Source of the DNA: Novosphingobium sp. UBA6272 | GTDB lineage: Bacteria; Pseudomonadota; Alphaproteobacteria; Sphingomonadales; Sphingomonadaceae | DNA length: 64,000 nucleotides | Assembly (NCBI RefSeq): GCF_002440635.1 | Contig: NZ_DJUW01000011.1 | Span: 1 to 64,000 of the forward strand | Reading direction: 5' to 3' | In this document: piece by piece, positions 62,258 to 64,000 of the stretch | Position numbering within the stretch: position 1 is the stretch's first letter | How the letters are laid out: the number at the start of each line of letters is the position of its first letter | Made by a program: the position numbers and the translations under genes | Notes under the pieces: model-generated | What the model saw: only the letters and a program-made list of their open reading frames with translations | Told to the model about the DNA's origin: nothing | The model's database searches: none

Positions 62258-63448
62258 CTATCGCGCCCGCGGGATGCACTTCTCGCGCGGCTGCCCGGTA
62301 AACGTATCGCAATTGTAGAGCACAATCTCCGCTCCTGCCGGATCACGCGCATAGCTGAATTGCAGCGCGGCGCGGGCGGCGCCGGTCAGCGGCAGGGCGG
62401 CCGGAATCACGCTGCGATCGGACCAGCCCATTACCCGGCAGCTGCCTTCACCCGGGCACAGCTTGCGCGCCATGGCGAGGGCGCTGTCGGCCCCTGCAGC
62501 GGGGGCGACTGTCACGAAGCTGGCCTTGCCCGAGGGGAGACGCATCACCACGTCGCCGCCGGTAACCGCCGGAGTATCGCTGGGCAGCGGCGGCATGGCC
62601 ACCGGCCCCATGCCGAGGTTGGTCGCTGGCAGACTTTCCAATCCAGCCATCGGTGCGGCCGCACTGGGCCGGGCCATCAGCGCGGCTAGCGATGGCTCAC
62701 CCTGGGCGTCGTAGAACTTCCGCCACGATCTGACCGAGCCCCAATAGCCGGGCCAGCGCAGGAACAGGTGGGTTTCGACCTGCGCAATCTTCTGCAGCTT
62801 GGGGCTCCACCAAGGGAACACCCAGTCGGTGTGGTAATGGGTGGCATTGCCGACCGCAGGAAAGACGAAGCCCTTCAGCGCCTGTTCGGCGCGCGCCCGG
62901 GCGGCGGCCCAGCTGGCGGGATCGTATTGCCGCGCCAGCGAGCCATCGCAGGTGAAGCTGAACTGGCAGCCGGTGGCACGCTCGGATCCTTCGAACACCA
63001 CGCCGCAGACCGAATTGGCAAAGGCGGGATGGCGCGCGCGGTTGAGCACGACCTGGATGACCGCGCGCTGGCCGGGATCGCTCGATCCGGCTTCGGCCAT
63101 GGCGGCAAGTGCAAGACAATCGCGGGCATTGGCAAAGTCGGTGTCGGTTCCGTTGAAGCGGTATGGAGGCGCAGGATCCAGCACTCCACCAACGAAGGGA
63201 ACCGCGGCGTTCTGGGCGCGCGGATCACTCGATCCCGGCAATGGCAGTGTAAAGTCCGTTGGCGGCAGGGCGGACGGGCTACCCGGCAAGGACGCAAGCT
63301 GGGCCAAGACCCCTTCAGCACTTCCTGGCATGGGCATGGCTTCTGCCGTGCCACCCGGCACGAACCGGAAGCTGGCCCAGATCAGAAGCAGCAGCGGCAA
63401 CAGCGCCAGCAAGGCGACGGTCATCCGGCGGTTCAGCGGATCGTCCAT
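62258..63448 (-). CDS. Cell-wall hydrolase, SleB type, membrane-anchored
   Basis: A 396-residue protein with one N-terminal membrane segment (VALLALLPLLLLIWASF). The central hydrolase_2/SleB domain is at about 105-255: LALAAMAEAGSSDPGQRAVI, then QVVLNRARHPAFANSVCGVV and FEGSERATGCQFSFTCDGSL, ending with WGSVRSWRKFYDAQG. The probable catalytic Glu is that in AMAEAG. The C-terminal 120 residues are Ala/Pro-rich and unknown. It would cut peptidoglycan in the periplasm during growth. It lies between the small hypothetical gene and tRNA-fMet. Confidence 0.88.
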   Translation of the reverse strand: MDDPLNRRMTVALLALLPLLLLIWASFRFVPGGTAEAMPMPGSAEGVLAQLASLPGSPSALPPTDFTLPLPGSSDPRAQNAAVPFVGGVLDPAPPYRFNGTDTDFANARDCLALAAMAEAGSSDPGQRAVIQVVLNRARHPAFANSVCGVVFEGSERATGCQFSFTCDGSLARQYDPASWAAARARAEQALKGFVFPAVGNATHYHTDWVFPWWSPKLQKIAQVETHLFLRWPGYWGSVRSWRKFYDAQGEPSLAALMARPSAAAPMAGLESLPATNLGMGPVAMPPLPSDTPAVTGGDVVMRLPSGKASFVTVAPAAGADSALAMARKLCPGEGSCRVMGWSDRSVIPAALPLTGAARAALQFSYARDPAGAEIVLYNCDTFTGQPREKCIPRAR

Positions 63449-63478
63449 ACGCGTGTACCGTTTCGCCTCACCATCAAG

Positions 63479-63502
63479 ACAAAACCCCGCCGAGGCGGGG
63501 TT
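63479..63502 (-). terminator. Rho-independent terminator after tRNA-fMet
   Basis: On the minus strand CCCCGCC-TC-GGCGGGG is followed by TTTTG. It lies just downstream of the tRNA-fMet gene and ends the rRNA/tRNA transcription unit. Confidence 0.75.
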
Positions 63503-63506
63503 CTGG

Positions 63507-63583
<77 letters not shown>

Positions 63584-63666
63584 TCACCGTCCGGCAGCCT
63601 GCGAAGACTGCCTTTGATTGCGCCCATGTAGGGCGAAACTTGAGCGGCACAAGCCCCAGAGACACG

Positions 63667-63690
63667 AAAAGGGCCGCGAGCGGCCCTTTA
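63667..63690 (-). terminator. Terminator hairpin after 5S rRNA
   Basis: GGGCCG-CTCG-CGGCCC followed by TTTT on the minus strand, between the 5S rRNA and tRNA-fMet genes. Read-through must occur if the tRNA has no promoter of its own. Confidence 0.7.
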
Positions 63691-63749
63691 GGTGCGGGCA
63701 AATGCCCTGACATGTGAATGGGTTTATCCCGTGCCCGCCGGCTATAATG

Positions 63750-63864
63750 CCTGGCGACGCCCTACTCTTCCAACGCTTGAGCGTTAGTACCATCGGCGCA
63801 GTCAGGTTTCACGGCCGAGTTCGAGATGGGATCGGGTGGGTCACTGACGCTATGGTCACCAAGC
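63750..63864 (-). rRNA. rrf: 5S ribosomal RNA
   Basis: The minus strand shows the 5S hallmarks in order: TGGTGACCATAGCG at the 5' end, CCCGATCCCATCTCGAACTC and GGCCGTGAAACC in the centre, GCCGATGGTA, and the 3' end AGAGTAGGGCGTCGCCAGGC. About 115 bases. The ends are set by pairing of the terminal stem and may be off by a few bases. The 23S gene would lie beyond the right edge. Confidence 0.93.
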
Positions 63865-64000
63865 AATAAAGCAGGCGGACATGGGTTTTAATCGATGCAC
63901 TTTAGTGCGTTATTAAGGCGCGATCTGGCTGAAAATCGCCCACATCACGGCAGCAAAGCTGTCATTGATGGTGGAATTCTCAAGCATGATCAGAGTTATT
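63865..64000 (-). other. Spacer between 23S and 5S rRNA genes (partial)
   Basis: No gene is visible in the last 136 bases. By position this is the 23S-5S spacer of the rRNA operon; I do not see the 3' end of 23S within the window. Confidence 0.5.

Overview
The window looks like a chromosomal segment of an alphaproteobacterium, most likely a sphingomonad (order Sphingomonadales). This is inferred from the right-edge rRNA/tRNA arrangement (5S rRNA followed by initiator tRNA-Met), the alphaproteobacterial LexA-type box (GAAC-N7-GAAC), sphingomonad-style intergenic palindromes and the metabolic genes on the right. No database search was possible. Family names come from motifs and architecture read directly in the translations.

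Layout. (1) 1-2.1 kb: edge of an integrative or conjugative element, with a ribbon-helix-helix-like fragment, an AlpA-type regulator preceded by a LexA-type box, and an internally deleted IS6-family transposase. (2) 2.3-11.1 kb: a compact accessory cluster with the look of a defence island. It holds a membrane-anchored phosphoribosyltransferase, a P-loop kinase-like NTPase, a thymidylate-kinase homologue, an unknown partner, a 2OG-Fe(II) oxygenase, a Nudix hydrolase, a 1223-residue zinc-ribbon/kinase/ATPase fusion and a DNA cytosine-5 methyltransferase. I know no named system with this set. (3) 11.1-11.9 kb: a decayed IS630 transposase, repeated GGGGGCTCC boxes and a 3'-tRNA-end fragment ending in CCA, which look like an attachment-site scar. 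(4) 11.9-43.7 kb: a natural-product biosynthetic island. Its core (41.7 to 32.0 kb, minus strand) is the five-gene enediyne cassette unbL-unbV-unbU-pksE-thioesterase, with the diagnostic KS-AT-ACP-KR-DH-PPTase synthase of 1828 residues. Around it lie an ACP/acyl-AMP-ligase/type II thioesterase/ketosynthase/ketosynthase-like operon, two SAM methyltransferases, three c-type haem proteins, a TolB-like propeller, two paralogous secreted proteins, an AfsA-like hotdog protein, an AraC regulator, a VOC-fold protein, a DUF899 thioredoxin-like protein, an NTF2-like protein and an MFS exporter. (5) 43.9-64 kb: GC-richer, core-like chromosome. It holds a translationally coupled 5-oxoprolinase/DUF969/DUF979/DUF2891 operon with an embedded uracil-DNA-glycosylase-like gene, a YfiR-YfiN-YfiB c-di-GMP module, bifunctional PutA, an M20 peptidase, a beta-helix exoprotein, an acyl-CoA synthetase, a 3-hydroxyacyl-CoA dehydrogenase, a SleB-type cell-wall hydrolase, tRNA-fMet and 5S rRNA.

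How the genes may work together. In the biosynthetic island PksE, which carries its own phosphopantetheinyl transferase, would build the polyene precursor and the hotdog thioesterase would release it. UnbL, UnbV and UnbU would take part in the poorly understood conversion to the enediyne core. No cytochrome P450 or flavin monooxygenase gene is visible. Several accessory proteins have signal peptides and haem c motifs, so part of the oxidative maturation could take place outside the cytoplasm (inference). The VOC protein and the MFS transporter are the obvious self-protection candidates. In the left cluster the gene set points to nucleotide processing coupled to DNA modification and a signalling ATPase, which would fit phage defence or base modification, but this too is inference.
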